DNA from: Chara braunii
Lineage: Eukaryota > Streptophyta > Charophyceae > Charales > Characeae
Direction: 5' to 3'
Length of the DNA stretch: 23,354 nucleotides
Assembly (NCBI GenBank): GCA_003427395.1
Contig: BFEA01000575.1
Location: 49,107 to 72,460 of the forward strand
The translations under genes and the position numbers were made by a program. Under the pieces are notes generated by a model. That model saw nothing but the letters and a program-made list of their open reading frames with translations, ran no database searches and was not told the origin of the DNA. Each line of letters starts with the position of its first letter. Positions within the stretch are counted from its first letter, which is position 1. This document shows, piece after piece, positions 9,691-17,742 of this stretch.

Positions 9691-9890
9691 GTGGCAGATG
9701 ACCAGACTCGCGGTTTCTGCTGTGCGTCCCACATTGTTCTCCATGGCCACAGGCTCACAGCCGTGTTCCTGCACGTGGCATTTAGTGCCCTGGAGGTGTT
9801 GGCTTTGTTGATGCCTGTGGAGTTGGGTGGAGTGAGCTATGAAACCGTATGAGAGTGCATAAGTGCGAACGTGCGCGCTTAAAGACCCCC
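9691..9890. other. Unassigned DNA
   Basis: No feature is recognised. The open frame 9637-9852 lacks any family signature. Confidence 0.3.
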
Positions 9891-9952
9891 TCCCCCGCGC
9901 TCATAGCGCTTTAAGGTGCGCGCGCTCCTAAAAAAAGGAGCGCGTGTGCGAG
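9891..9952. repeat. GCGC-rich hairpin
   Basis: gcgcgctcc and ggagcgcg pair around a T/A-rich loop at about 9918-9946. The flanks repeat gcgct and gcgcgc words. It may be one end of a composite unit closed by 10418-10515. Confidence 0.4.
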
Positions 9953-10031
9953 TCATGGGGTTGCGCGGGAAAAAAAAGTTGTGTGGTTGCGGGTGATTTT
10001 TTTGGGGGGGGGGCTGGGTGGGGAAGGTGGT

Positions 10032-10250
10032 GGTTCTCTCTCTCTCTTTCTCCCTCTCCCTCTCTCTCTCTATGTATGTGTGTTTGTGTTTGTGTGTGTG
10101 TGTGTGTGCGCGTGCGTGTGTGTGCCTGTGTGTGTGTGTGCGCGCGTGTGTTTGTGTTTGTGTGTGTGTGCGTGTGTGTTGTGTGTGTGTGTGTCCATGT
10201 GCATGTATGTGTGTGTCTGCGTGTCACAGCGTGTGCGTGTGTGTGGAGGG
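10032..10250. repeat. Compound (TC)n / (TG)n microsatellite
   Basis: (TC)n at 10036-10071 passes into interrupted (TG)n with CG steps up to about 10245. It generates long Cys/Val and His/Thr chance frames. Confidence 0.92.
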
Positions 10251-10417
10251 AGCGGGATTGGGGGGGGGTCTGTGAGTGCCTTTTTTCTCTCGTTTTTATA
10301 TATAGAAATACTTCAAAAAATAAAATAAAAAACATAAGGTTGTACATCTCAAAAATATCTACAACCCTGTTTTTTTTTTTTTTTTTCACTTATTCATTTC
10401 TTGGAAAACTATTATTC
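10251..10417. repeat. A/T-rich low-complexity DNA
   Basis: Includes tatatataga, A-rich runs at 10313-10332 and a T run at 10371-10386. Confidence 0.6.
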
Positions 10418-10515
10418 CCGCGCCCGCTCAAACCTCGCTCAAGCGCCTTTGAGCGCGGGATTGAGCGGAGCTCAAAAATTTGAGCTCTGACCCATCGCTC
10501 AATTAGCGCGCGGTA
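10418..10515. repeat. Cluster of GCTCAA/TTGAGC hexamers in both orientations
   Basis: Seven exact or near-exact GCTCAA or TTGAGC words lie in about 80 bases, forming overlapping small hairpins. One is gagctcaaa paired with tttgagctc across two bases. Such clusters resemble subterminal repeats of some DNA transposons, but no terminus or target duplication could be fixed. Confidence 0.5.
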
Positions 10516-11134
10516 ATGCTGGGAGTGAGCCCTCGAGTAACCGAAGTGCAAGATTGTCATACGATTGGAGAGTGCGGAGGACGACCATCAGGGAGCTGTT
10601 GTCCATCTGGGTGTTTGTTGTCTTCTTATATGCATTGTCTTTCGCAGGTCATCTCATTCTCATCAGCAAAGGCGCTGGGCAAGAAGCAACATCACTTCAC
10701 CGTTCCTCAACAATTTGTAGTTTTCAGTGGTTAACCTTCATCGTCGTCAGCATCAATGCCGCGATCACACTACTGATTGGCGGCTCATCCTCTTCATCAT
10801 CATCATAGTCATCATTGTTATCACCCATAATCAAGAAGATCTTCCACAGCGCTATGCGCCGTTGTCGTTAGGGCATCCACCACAGGGCGCTGTAAACTAC
10901 AATCATCTGCATGACATATTCCGCCATTATCATGTTGTTGTCTTCTTCATCTGAACGCGGTTATCTTCTTCATCACCGCGTCAATTCTTCTCATGCGCCT
11001 TCTCGCCATCATCATATTCAGCATTGTCATCACGCTTTTCTCTTTAAGATCATCATCATTATGAGTTTTCCTCCGTACTTTTGTTCGTCTCCTTTTCCTA
11101 TCCTATTGTATCTCTCCACCTAGAGGTTTAATTA
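10516..11134. other. Unassigned DNA rich in CAT/TCA triplets
   Basis: Degenerate catcatcatc motifs recur at about 10790-10810, 10960-11030 and 11050-11062. The frame 10554-10808 would encode two hydrophobic segments, but it ends in a serine run made by the triplet repeat and has no known domain. Confidence 0.4.
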
Positions 11135-11945
11135 TTTCATCCTGGGGAGTGAAAGGTTGGTTCTGGAAGGAGAGCGCTACTCTGCAGGGGATTCACAAGG
11201 TGGGGGGTGAACTCCCTATAGGGAGTAAGTGCAGATTTTGGAGAATGCTCGCCTCTGAGGCGGGGAGAGATGTAGGGGCTGCCATCAGCCCCCAGCGGAG
11301 GCACATAAGAGCAAGGTATTGACTGAGGCAAGCTGTGGGGGGAACTGGATGCCTTAGTGGGAGAAGACGTGGGGATGCTGGACTGGCACTAGCTGGGGCC
11401 AATCAGGAGTGCTTATAATCAGCATACTCCTTTTTGGCGGAGGCAGGAAAGTGACAGAAAGGGGAGGACGGGGAAGGGAGGGGGGCGGGAAATTTTATGT
11501 TCGTCATCTTAGTCATTTCCATCATCATCGTTATGTTGATTACTGTCTCTCCCCCTATTTGCTGATGATTCACATTTGGCGAGATGGTAAGTTGGTTCAG
11601 GGGGAGAGAGCCCTACTCTGCAGGGGCATCACAAGGCGGGCGGTGATTGCCCGGTAGGGAGTGTGGGCAGACGTGGGGGGAAGTGCTAGTCTTGGGCTTG
11701 GATTATATCCCAGCGGTGGCAGATTAGGGCAGAACGGCTGATCAAGGCATACTTTGGTGGGAATTGGATGCCTTGTAGGGAGCAGGGAGGAAAGTGTGTC
11801 TGTCCTTTGTTGGGGCTGAGGAGAACTGCTTGTAATCAGGGCGGTGCTTCTTGGTGGAGGCAGCAAAAGAGCAGAAGGAGACGGAGGAGGGAGAGGGAGC
11901 GAGGAGGGAGGGGGGGCGAGGAGGGAGGGGGGGGGGTGTAATTTG
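11135..11945. repeat. Diverged tandem duplication, two units of about 365 bp
   Basis: Units at about 11135-11500 and 11578-11945 align through actctgcagggg, tcacaaggygggyggtga, agtgtgggcagac-type sequence, cccagcggwggca, aactggatgcctt, tgcttataatca and a closing ggagg purine run. Identity looks like 65-70%. Neither unit codes for anything recognisable. Confidence 0.7.
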
Positions 11946-12243
11946 TAATCTTTACATCTTCTGCATCTCGCTCGTCAACACTGGGGGCCTGTTCAGGAAT
12001 CTGCGGACATCTTTTTCAGAATGTTGGTTGTCGACGTTAGACATTGTTAGAGTGACGCTGACCGGTGCTGGAGCATTGCCCTGTAACCTGGACACAGGAG
12101 CTAGAGGCCTTGTAGAGAGATCTGGCGATTACCGAGGGAGGAAGGTAATCCAGTGTCTGACCGTGGGCTACTTCCAGGTCAACGATGGGCTACTTCCAGG
12201 TCAACGATGGTCGGAGCTGGGGCAGGTAGCGCTGCCCTGTAAC
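11946..12243. repeat. Short direct repeats, including a 22-bp exact tandem pair
   Basis: gggctacttccaggtcaacg plus at is repeated exactly at 12165-12186 and 12187-12208. A wider pair containing tgccctgtaacct lies at about 12066-12091 and 12218-12246. MITE-A copy 3 abuts the second of these. Confidence 0.75.
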
Positions 12244-12352
12244 CTACCTTCTTCTCCCGAATACAGCGTACGGTCATTATAACTGCATTTAGACTGAAAG
12301 ATACCCCATACAGCTATAATTACCGTACGTTGTGTTCGGGGGAAGAAGGTAG
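12244..12352. mobile_element. MITE-A, copy 3 (109 bp)
   Basis: The ends are inverted: ctaccttcttc at 12244 and gaagaaggtag ending at 12352. The inner arms carry cgaataca, cgtacggtcattat and its inverted counterpart. The core matches 6723-6829 closely but the terminal bases differ (ctacct versus ctacag). Non-coding. Confidence 0.8.
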
Positions 12353-12969
12353 CTTGATTGGGGGTGTGAGACCGGGTATAGATTTGGAAGCAATGACATC
12401 ATAGCTAGGTTTGGATTATGCTGGGGTGATAGGATTACCTGGAATTAGGAGTTTGAGAGGTAGAGTCCTGGTCTCACCATGTTTCCCTCATCGATCCCAT
12501 CGCAGATAGGTTCTTTCCTAATCATCCTATCCTCCTATCCTCCTATCCTCCTATCATCCTAATCATCCAAATCGTCGAAATCATCCTCAAATCATCATTA
12601 ATCTTGATCAATTCATTATTGAATTCTCATGGGATGCTGGGCCCAGTTCCCAGCACGTGATGCTCCCTACGAATAGATTGGAGCGTGTGTTATTAAAAAT
12701 AGAAAGAAAAAATGGCGAGTACAGGGGTGATGAGCATGGGGGAGGAATGGTCGTTAGTCTCGCTAATAGTGCTGCAAGCAATCCGAGTGCCAGCAATGGC
12801 GGTGACTCGCAGTTGCACCGCCTTGCTCAACGTGGGGGATCGGATTTGGTGGGAAATCAGCTAATAGATGAGGAGGAAGATTCTTGGGCACGTCGTCTTA
12901 CCCCCGTTGCTTATTTCGATGGCCATGTGTCAGTGCATTTGCTCACTATAACTGCTGCTGCGCTGTTCT
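12353..12969. other. Unassigned DNA with an 8-bp tandem repeat
   Basis: Three and a half copies of ctatcctc lie at 12527-12555. The frame 12657-12971 (+) of 104 codons has no recognisable domain and is not called. Confidence 0.45.
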
Positions 12970-12973
12970 GAAG

Positions 12974-13150
12974 CTATGGCTGGTGCCTCCCTCCCTGCAT
13001 GGCTGGCACCTCCCTCACGCCATAGCTGATATCTGCCTCTCACCGTGGTTGACAGTTCCCTCTTGCTACAGCTGCCACCTCCCTCACTCGCGGCGTTGCT
13101 GGTAGCTCCCTCGCACCCGCTGATGTCTTTGCCCGGTGCTGCTGGCTTCT
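12974..13150. repeat. Degenerate minisatellite of about 24 bp
   Basis: About six to seven variants of a ctggcacctccctcacgcca-like unit, each with a gctg or gttg step followed by cctccctc or a close variant. Confidence 0.5.
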
Positions 13151-13337
13151 CTCTCTGGCTGCAACTGTGTAGCATTTTGGAAGGTGGAAGGAGGGGTGGT
13201 GTTCGTGCTGGTGGAGTGACGCCCGAGATCTGTATGGCAGGTATGGCGGTTGAGGCCGCGTTGCATAGTGCCCCCTCTCTCTGAAAGCGTCCAACGCATG
13301 TAGTGTGCTGTGTAGTTATGGGCGACGTCATTCACGT

Positions 13338-13460
13338 AGTCGCCACTCGCACACACACTGCGCCCTCAAAAAGACAAAAAATATGGCGTTGTATCTTTCC
13401 ATGTTCTAGTGGATGATTCGATCCCATTGGGCATATTTGGTGAGCAGTGCAGTGAGGCCC
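13338..13460. mobile_element. MITE-B, copy 3
   Basis: 13376-13460 aligns gap-free to 898-982 at about 80%, ending agtgaggccc. The left terminus is poorly preserved (near 13338), so this end is approximate. Confidence 0.5.
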
Positions 13461-14100
13461 GTTGCGCCCGACATATGTCCATGCACAGCGGGACTCGCCC
13501 ATTTTCATCCTCGGTCCCCCGTTGTTGACCGGTAGGATTGGCCTGCCGGCACGTCGATCCGACCCTGTACCTCGTGCCGTGTCTGTCACCCACGAGAGGG
13601 TTGATCGGGGCTCCTGTAACCTGCAAGGAAACCGTTAGTCCACATCCACATAAATAAAGACTGGAACAGACTATAGACACAACCATGAGTCTCTCATAGT
13701 CCGCCATACAGAAGGAACAAAAAATATGTTTCCATTTGGTCCAAAATAATTGGGTTCACTGCGCTATTCCCCACCCCAGATAGATCCTGAGACCAGGTCG
13801 GGAAAATCAGTCTGAGTCCCAATTGACCTCACTAACAGTCTATGACGAATCCTCCGCTCGATGGGATGCCACCGGTAGCAGGCCAGCCGATCCCATGGAA
13901 TAGTGCTCAAATTCTCGGTGTCTGAGGTAGACTCGAGGGCCCATCGTGGCCACTGTTCTCGATCAAGTTTCACCATGAGTCAGACAAAATTTCCCCTTCT
14001 CGTTGAAACCCATGCAGGTTTAGGTCTTGGCCAGTCTTACCCTAGTCCCAGCCTGGCCTCAAACGTGCAGTCCGGTTCGCAAACCCTGGTCTGACCCAAA
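13461..14100. other. Unassigned DNA upstream of the Penelope-like element
   Basis: No GIY-YIG endonuclease could be recognised here, although N-terminal-endonuclease Penelope-like elements carry one upstream of the CxC linker. A frame beginning at ATG 13903 stays open to a TGA at 14092 and is in phase with the Arg/Ser repeat that follows. It may be an old N-terminal part of the element. Confidence 0.35.
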
Positions 14101-14117
14101 AGTCCTGGTCTCGGTCA

Positions 14118-14236
14118 AAGACCCCAGTCCAGTTCAAAGTCACGGTCCTGTCCAAAGTCACCGTCCTGTCCAAAGTCTCGGTCTCGTTCGAAGTCTCGGC
14201 CTCGTCCAAAGTCCCAGTTCCATCCAAAGTCCCGGT
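14118..14236 (+). repeat. 18-bp minisatellite, six diverged units
   Basis: Units follow gtccaaagtcacggtcct with substitutions. The 18-bp length keeps frame, and one phase (frame of base 14173) reads as six-residue repeats such as KSRSCP and KSRSRS, a basic Arg/Ser-like stretch. The phase differs from that of the RT frame starting at 14264. The array may be a decayed basic domain or simply a tandem repeat. Confidence 0.7.
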
Positions 14237-14263
14237 CCCATAAGAAACTCCGGCCGCGATTAG

Positions 14264-15963
14264 TGTGCGCCAGATCTGCCTTGTGCGTGCAAGCACTATG
14301 GCTTATCTGTCGTTAGTGGCCACGTGCTTACGAGAGTGTCCGATGTCCCAGGGCTCCCGGCCCTGGTTTGCAACGGGAAGAACGTGATCCGGCCCAGACT
14401 GGAGACGACAAAAGAAGAAGTTAGCAGCAGCATAAGACTTGCACTCACGACCGTGCTTGGGAGTCGTTTTAGCGGACACCTGCCTGATCTCCAGATCAGC
14501 GATTGCTTCTCATCAGAAGGGAATGAGCGCAACAGCATGGACGAGGGCATGGTCTACGCCGTTAAGAAGCAGTACAAGGACCTCCTGGTTACGCAAGTTG
14601 ACAGAAACGCGGGCGACCTAGTGATGATGTGTCCATCCACGTACCCGTACGGCTTGGACAAGATGTTTACCTGGAATACGGCGTATGACGAGGTGAGCAG
14701 CGGCGAAATGGAAATACTGAAAGAGCTGAAGCGAGATTTTGAAGCCCTTGGACTGCACAAGTTGGTGAACTGGAATTCAAAGGGGAAGATCGACAGTGCT
14801 TACGTGCTACCCAAGCACAAGGATCTTGAGCGATGGCGGCCCATAGCCCCTGCCAGCAGTGAACCCACTACGACTGGCAGTCGATGGATAGCGCGGGCAC
14901 TCAACTACCTACTGGAGAAGCTTCTCGGAGCAGAACATTTCAACCTTACTGCTACAGCCTCGCTCAAGCAGAATTTGAAGAAAGCCGAGAAGAAGCTCCA
15001 CATATTTGGAGAAGGAACAACGACGATATGCGGAGGTTTCGACATTAAAGAAATGTTTACATCCCTTCCGCATGCGGCCGTCATGGAAGCTCTATCCTGG
15101 TTGCTGGGCGAATGGGAGAAGAAGGGCTACCGTAAGATTACAGTATGCAAAAGAAGGAAGCAGGTGTCACTAGGTGCGAAGCTGTTTGGGAAGGCTTACG
15201 TTAAGCTTCCTTTCGACTTTATCCGGAGCTTCGTACTCTTTGAAATGCAACACACCTACACCAAGTGTAGAGGGAAGTTGCTCAAGCAGGTCATCGGAGT
15301 AACGGGGAAGAACAATAGTCCCCCATTGGCATGCCTCCTCTGAGCAAAGTACGAAGAAAGATTTATGAAGTCGTTGGGAAGTGATCGCAAGCTCGTCCAT
15401 GGAGTTAGGTTCATGGACGATGCAATGCTAGCAGTTGCATTCAATAGAAGGAAGAAGAGGACAATCAGGAAGGCATTGGAGATAATGGAGAAGTTCGCGT
15501 GCTGTTATGGTGATAATCTATCGCTCGTCCGAACAGATGACGGATCTAACACCATCGATTTCGTCGGGGCAAGGATTATGAGCGTGCCAGGGAAAACCAA
15601 GTTCCTCATGGAACCGAAGATCAAGAATGAGCTGAAGAGCCAGATGGGAGTATTGCAACAGAAGCTCGTCTACCGTTGTTTTCAAGATTTCGACTCCTAC
15701 TCCGACAAGCGTGCGAAGATTGGAGTGTTGATCGGCAACTTGTGTCGTATCCAGCAAATGGCAAACAGCGAGAGTATGATAGTCCCCCCTATTAGTCCTG
15801 CCGGTCTTGGCAATGAAGAACGAGCTTTTATGCCGAGGCTACCCCCCGACTTTCCAAGGGCATCGACGTTCTCAAGGAGAACTGGATGAGGCTACTTGAG
15901 TACCTGGTACAGGTGAATAACAGAGCGCGTCGGGGAAACCCTCTGGGGGAATGCAATTTTTGA
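14264..15963 (+). pseudogene. Penelope-like element reverse transcriptase (Chlamys/Naiad-type), broken
   Basis: This frame opens after a TAG at 14261. A CxC motif (Cys-Ala-Cys, 14282-14290) is followed by an RT of the Penelope-like type. A K/R-rich fingers region contains VTQVDRNAGDLVMM (about 14612). LPKHKDLERWRPIAP, the Penelope-like counterpart of PKIHK..RPI, follows (about 14807). Motif A is GGFDIKEMFTSLP (catalytic Asp codon 15041) and motif C is FMDDAM (Asp-Asp codons 15416-15421). The enzyme would copy RNA into DNA, probably priming at a nicked target. Two breaks are visible. One is an in-frame TGA at 15341-15343 between motifs B and C. The other is near 15811-15850, where coding-like sequence moves to another frame that ends at 15963. 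No ATG is evident at the start; GTG 14324 has no special support. No GIY-YIG domain is visible. The family call is from motif reading, and the Chlamys-like placement is inferred from the CxC motif. Confidence 0.8.
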
Positions 15964-16789
15964 ATCTGGCATCGTACTTACGGATTATGCCAGACCGTAG
16001 TACCCGATAGTGTCGGATTACCGGAGTAACCCAAATATAAGCCGTAATAAAACGGCGTAGTAGAGTATATCTTTTTTGGGGGTTTCGTAGCTTGGGAATT
16101 AACGGATTTCGCACCTTTTATTCACATTTATTTTTGCATTTATTTTCTGCCTAGGAATTACGTTGCACCGCCACGGTAGCCCCACCACTGCCAGGAAGGT
16201 ACTACCCGTACGTTCTCGAATTTTTTAGTTTACCCTAGGAATTACGTGGCAATGCCACGGTAGTCCCGATGCCAGAAAGGCAGCCCAGGTACGGTACTAC
16301 CGGACTACCCGAACATTTATGAAAGAGCAGGAAATACGGACTTCGGAGTTTTGAAATTGTACAGGTCACGGTGTGTCAGATTTTGAAAGTACAGGTCATG
16401 CACGTACACACGTGTAACTGACTGGACCGAGGTGCCACGTACCAAGTTTGTAGGTGGGGATCCGCGACGCACGGATTAGTCCAATGGGAATTAGAACGGA
16501 GAATGGAGTGGGCCAATTGGAGCTCGTTGATAAGCGAAAGGAAGATTGAAGGAGGTATTTGATCATTGGAAAGGGACTTTAGTCACTACACGGTACCCCG
16601 ACACGTGAACATGCGGGGAAAGCTAACCTGCAGGCCCAGTTGTCGCGCCGACAATTTAGACACGTAACGGACACTATAGCGTTCGGTGCAACGTCTAGGT
16701 GGCAGTCTAGCCGTAGCCGTAGTAGCTCGTGGGAGTGCCAGTTAGGGGCGGAAGTGTCGTGCTGACGAAGCGTCCTACTTGGCATTCAG
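15964..16789. other. Non-coding region downstream of the RT
   Basis: It holds the 60-bp direct repeats at 16152-16298. A second, shorter pair (ttttgaaattgtacaggtca and variant) lies at 16349-16370 and 16380-16400. No coding frame is recognised. It may be the 3' untranslated part of the Penelope-like element. Confidence 0.4.
16152..16298. repeat. Two diverged direct repeats of about 60 bp
   Basis: Units at 16152-16214 and 16235-16298 start cctaggaattacgt and share gccacggtag and gccaggaaggta-type sequence. A weaker third start (cttgggaattaacgg) lies at about 16091. Confidence 0.7.
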
Positions 16790-16796
16790 TATATAG
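16790..16796 (+). promoter_or_regulatory. TATA-like box upstream of the hammerhead motif
   Basis: tatatag sits 84 bases before the 5' edge of the hammerhead, in GC-balanced sequence where such a word stands out. A promoter here would make a transcript starting just upstream of the ribozyme. Inference only. Confidence 0.35.
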
Positions 16797-16879
16797 GAGG
16801 GCAAGGCCTGATCGGCCCTCAGTTCTCAGAAGGGAGGGAGGTGTGATCGGTGGCCCGCAAGGCGAGGGTGTGTGGAAAG

Positions 16880-16924
16880 CCCCCTGAGGAAGATCAGAGC
16901 GCAACCGATCGAAATGCATCGGGG
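16880..16924 (+). ncRNA. Candidate minimal hammerhead ribozyme
   Basis: All conserved core blocks are present in order. Helix I strand CCCC is at 16880-16883. CTGAGGA (CUGANGA box) is at 16884-16890, followed by one bulged A. Helix II is GATC/GATC (16892-16895 with 16907-16910) around an 11-base loop. GAAA is at 16911-16914, then TGCA, then TC at 16919-16920, with helix I completed by GGGG at 16921-16924. Helix I may continue as AA/TT beyond a G.A mismatch. Helix III alone has one pair, but ATGCAT is self-complementary, as expected for hammerheads that act as dimers, known in Penelope-like elements and retrozymes. Predicted cleavage is after C16920. It is on the same strand as the Penelope-like RT, about 0.9 kb after its end. 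Activity is not shown by sequence alone. Confidence 0.62.
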
Positions 16925-17020
16925 ATTGTGCACGTTAGTTGAGATGAGTATGCGCGGAATTGTAACGAAGAGTTTTCGATGCGTGTACGAAACGCAGTTG
17001 GCCACTGTTTACCACTATTC

Positions 17021-17148
17021 TTTTTTTTTTTTTTTTTTTTTTCCCTTTGAAAGGGTGGCAGCCTTGAGTATCATCGTTAAACGTCAGGGTTAGAACTCAG
17101 GTCTGTTTATCAAACAGTTCATAGGGTACCAGTCAGCCACGTGGGCAT
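17021..17148 (-). mobile_element. tRNA-derived SINE with poly-A tail
   Basis: On the minus strand an A box (TGGCTGACTGG, within 17124-17139) is followed at tRNA-like spacing by a B box (GAGTTCTAACCC, 17087-17098). Between them lies a CTGTTT/AAACAG stem resembling an anticodon arm. A short body then runs into an uninterrupted A tail (T run at 17022-17042 on the plus strand). The tail is clean, so the insertion may be fairly young. The 5' limit is approximate. Confidence 0.62.
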
Positions 17149-17180
17149 GGTTCCCCTGATGCCTTCTTCTTCTCCTTCCT

Positions 17181-17250
17181 ATAGAACTACACTATATTCT
17201 TCTCTCAAATTCTTTCATCTTTCACTACCTACCCACCACTACTCCTAAGG
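17181..17250. repeat. Dispersed repeat R2, copy 2
   Basis: Matches 3537-3600: attcttctctcaaatt, then cactacctacccaccactac. Confidence 0.5.
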
Positions 17251-17545
17251 CTATACAGAGGACCCCTGCGAGCATAGCTATCTACCTCTTCAGTGGAGGG
17301 AGGTGATTGCATGTTTGCCCCTTGCCCTAGTGTTTGAGTGTGCAGGGTTGGGGCCACCAGTGGGGGCCCGACTAACAAGGACCGAGCAATTGCCAGTAGT
17401 AGCGCCTCCGTTTTCATCTTCCCTCACCCCGAATAGAGTAACGGCACTGCGGTGTCTAAGGCCAACAATCTCCCGCAAAGAAGCTGAGCCAACACCCTCC
17501 CACACACCCCGCCCAACCTACTCACACTCGGACTCGCGCCACACG
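17251..17545 (-). mobile_element. Degraded SINE-like fragment
   Basis: 17486-17532 (agccaacaccctcccacaca and following acctactcacactc) matches 17843-17886 in the SINE unit downstream. An A-box-like TTGGCTCAGCT is present on the minus strand, but the B box is not recognisable. Confidence 0.45.
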
Positions 17546-17742
17546 ACTAGTACCTTTCCCGCGTGGGAAAATAGGGAAAACTGGCTATCCGAAAAATTCG
17601 GAGGCCAGGCCTGACGACAAACGAAACGACTGCCATTGATAAATCTGATCTGCGGCTGTCGTTTCGTTTGTCATCGGGCCCGGCCTCCGAATTTTCAGGA
17701 TAGCCAGTTTTCCCTATTTTCCCACGCGGGAAAGGTACTAGT
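17546..17742. mobile_element. Foldback hairpin element with 89-bp arms
   Basis: Arms 17546-17634 and 17654-17742 are inverted copies with about six mismatches and no gaps, around a 19-bp spacer. They begin actagtacctttcccgcgtg. It is embedded between SINE-like fragments. It could be a MITE or a source of a long hairpin RNA. No coding capacity and no certain target duplication. Confidence 0.88.

Noticed and set aside
9944-10483. Long open frames rich in Cys/Val (plus) and His/Thr (minus)
   Set aside because: They are translations of (TG)n and (TC)n microsatellite and low-complexity DNA, open in several frames at once.
10640-10680. Minus-strand CTGATGA followed by GAAA, hammerhead-like
   Set aside because: The bases between the two boxes cannot form helix II, and no helix I pairing is present.
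10554-10808. Possible two-segment membrane protein
   Set aside because: Hydrophobicity comes with CAT/TCA triplet DNA. No homology could be recognised, and it ends in a serine run from the triplet repeat.
12657-12971. 104-codon plus-strand frame
   Set aside because: No domain, no splice or promoter context, and length compatible with chance.
13461-14100. GIY-YIG endonuclease expected upstream of the CxC linker
   Set aside because: No GIY or YIG-like motif with the expected Arg, His and Glu pattern was found in any plus-strand frame.
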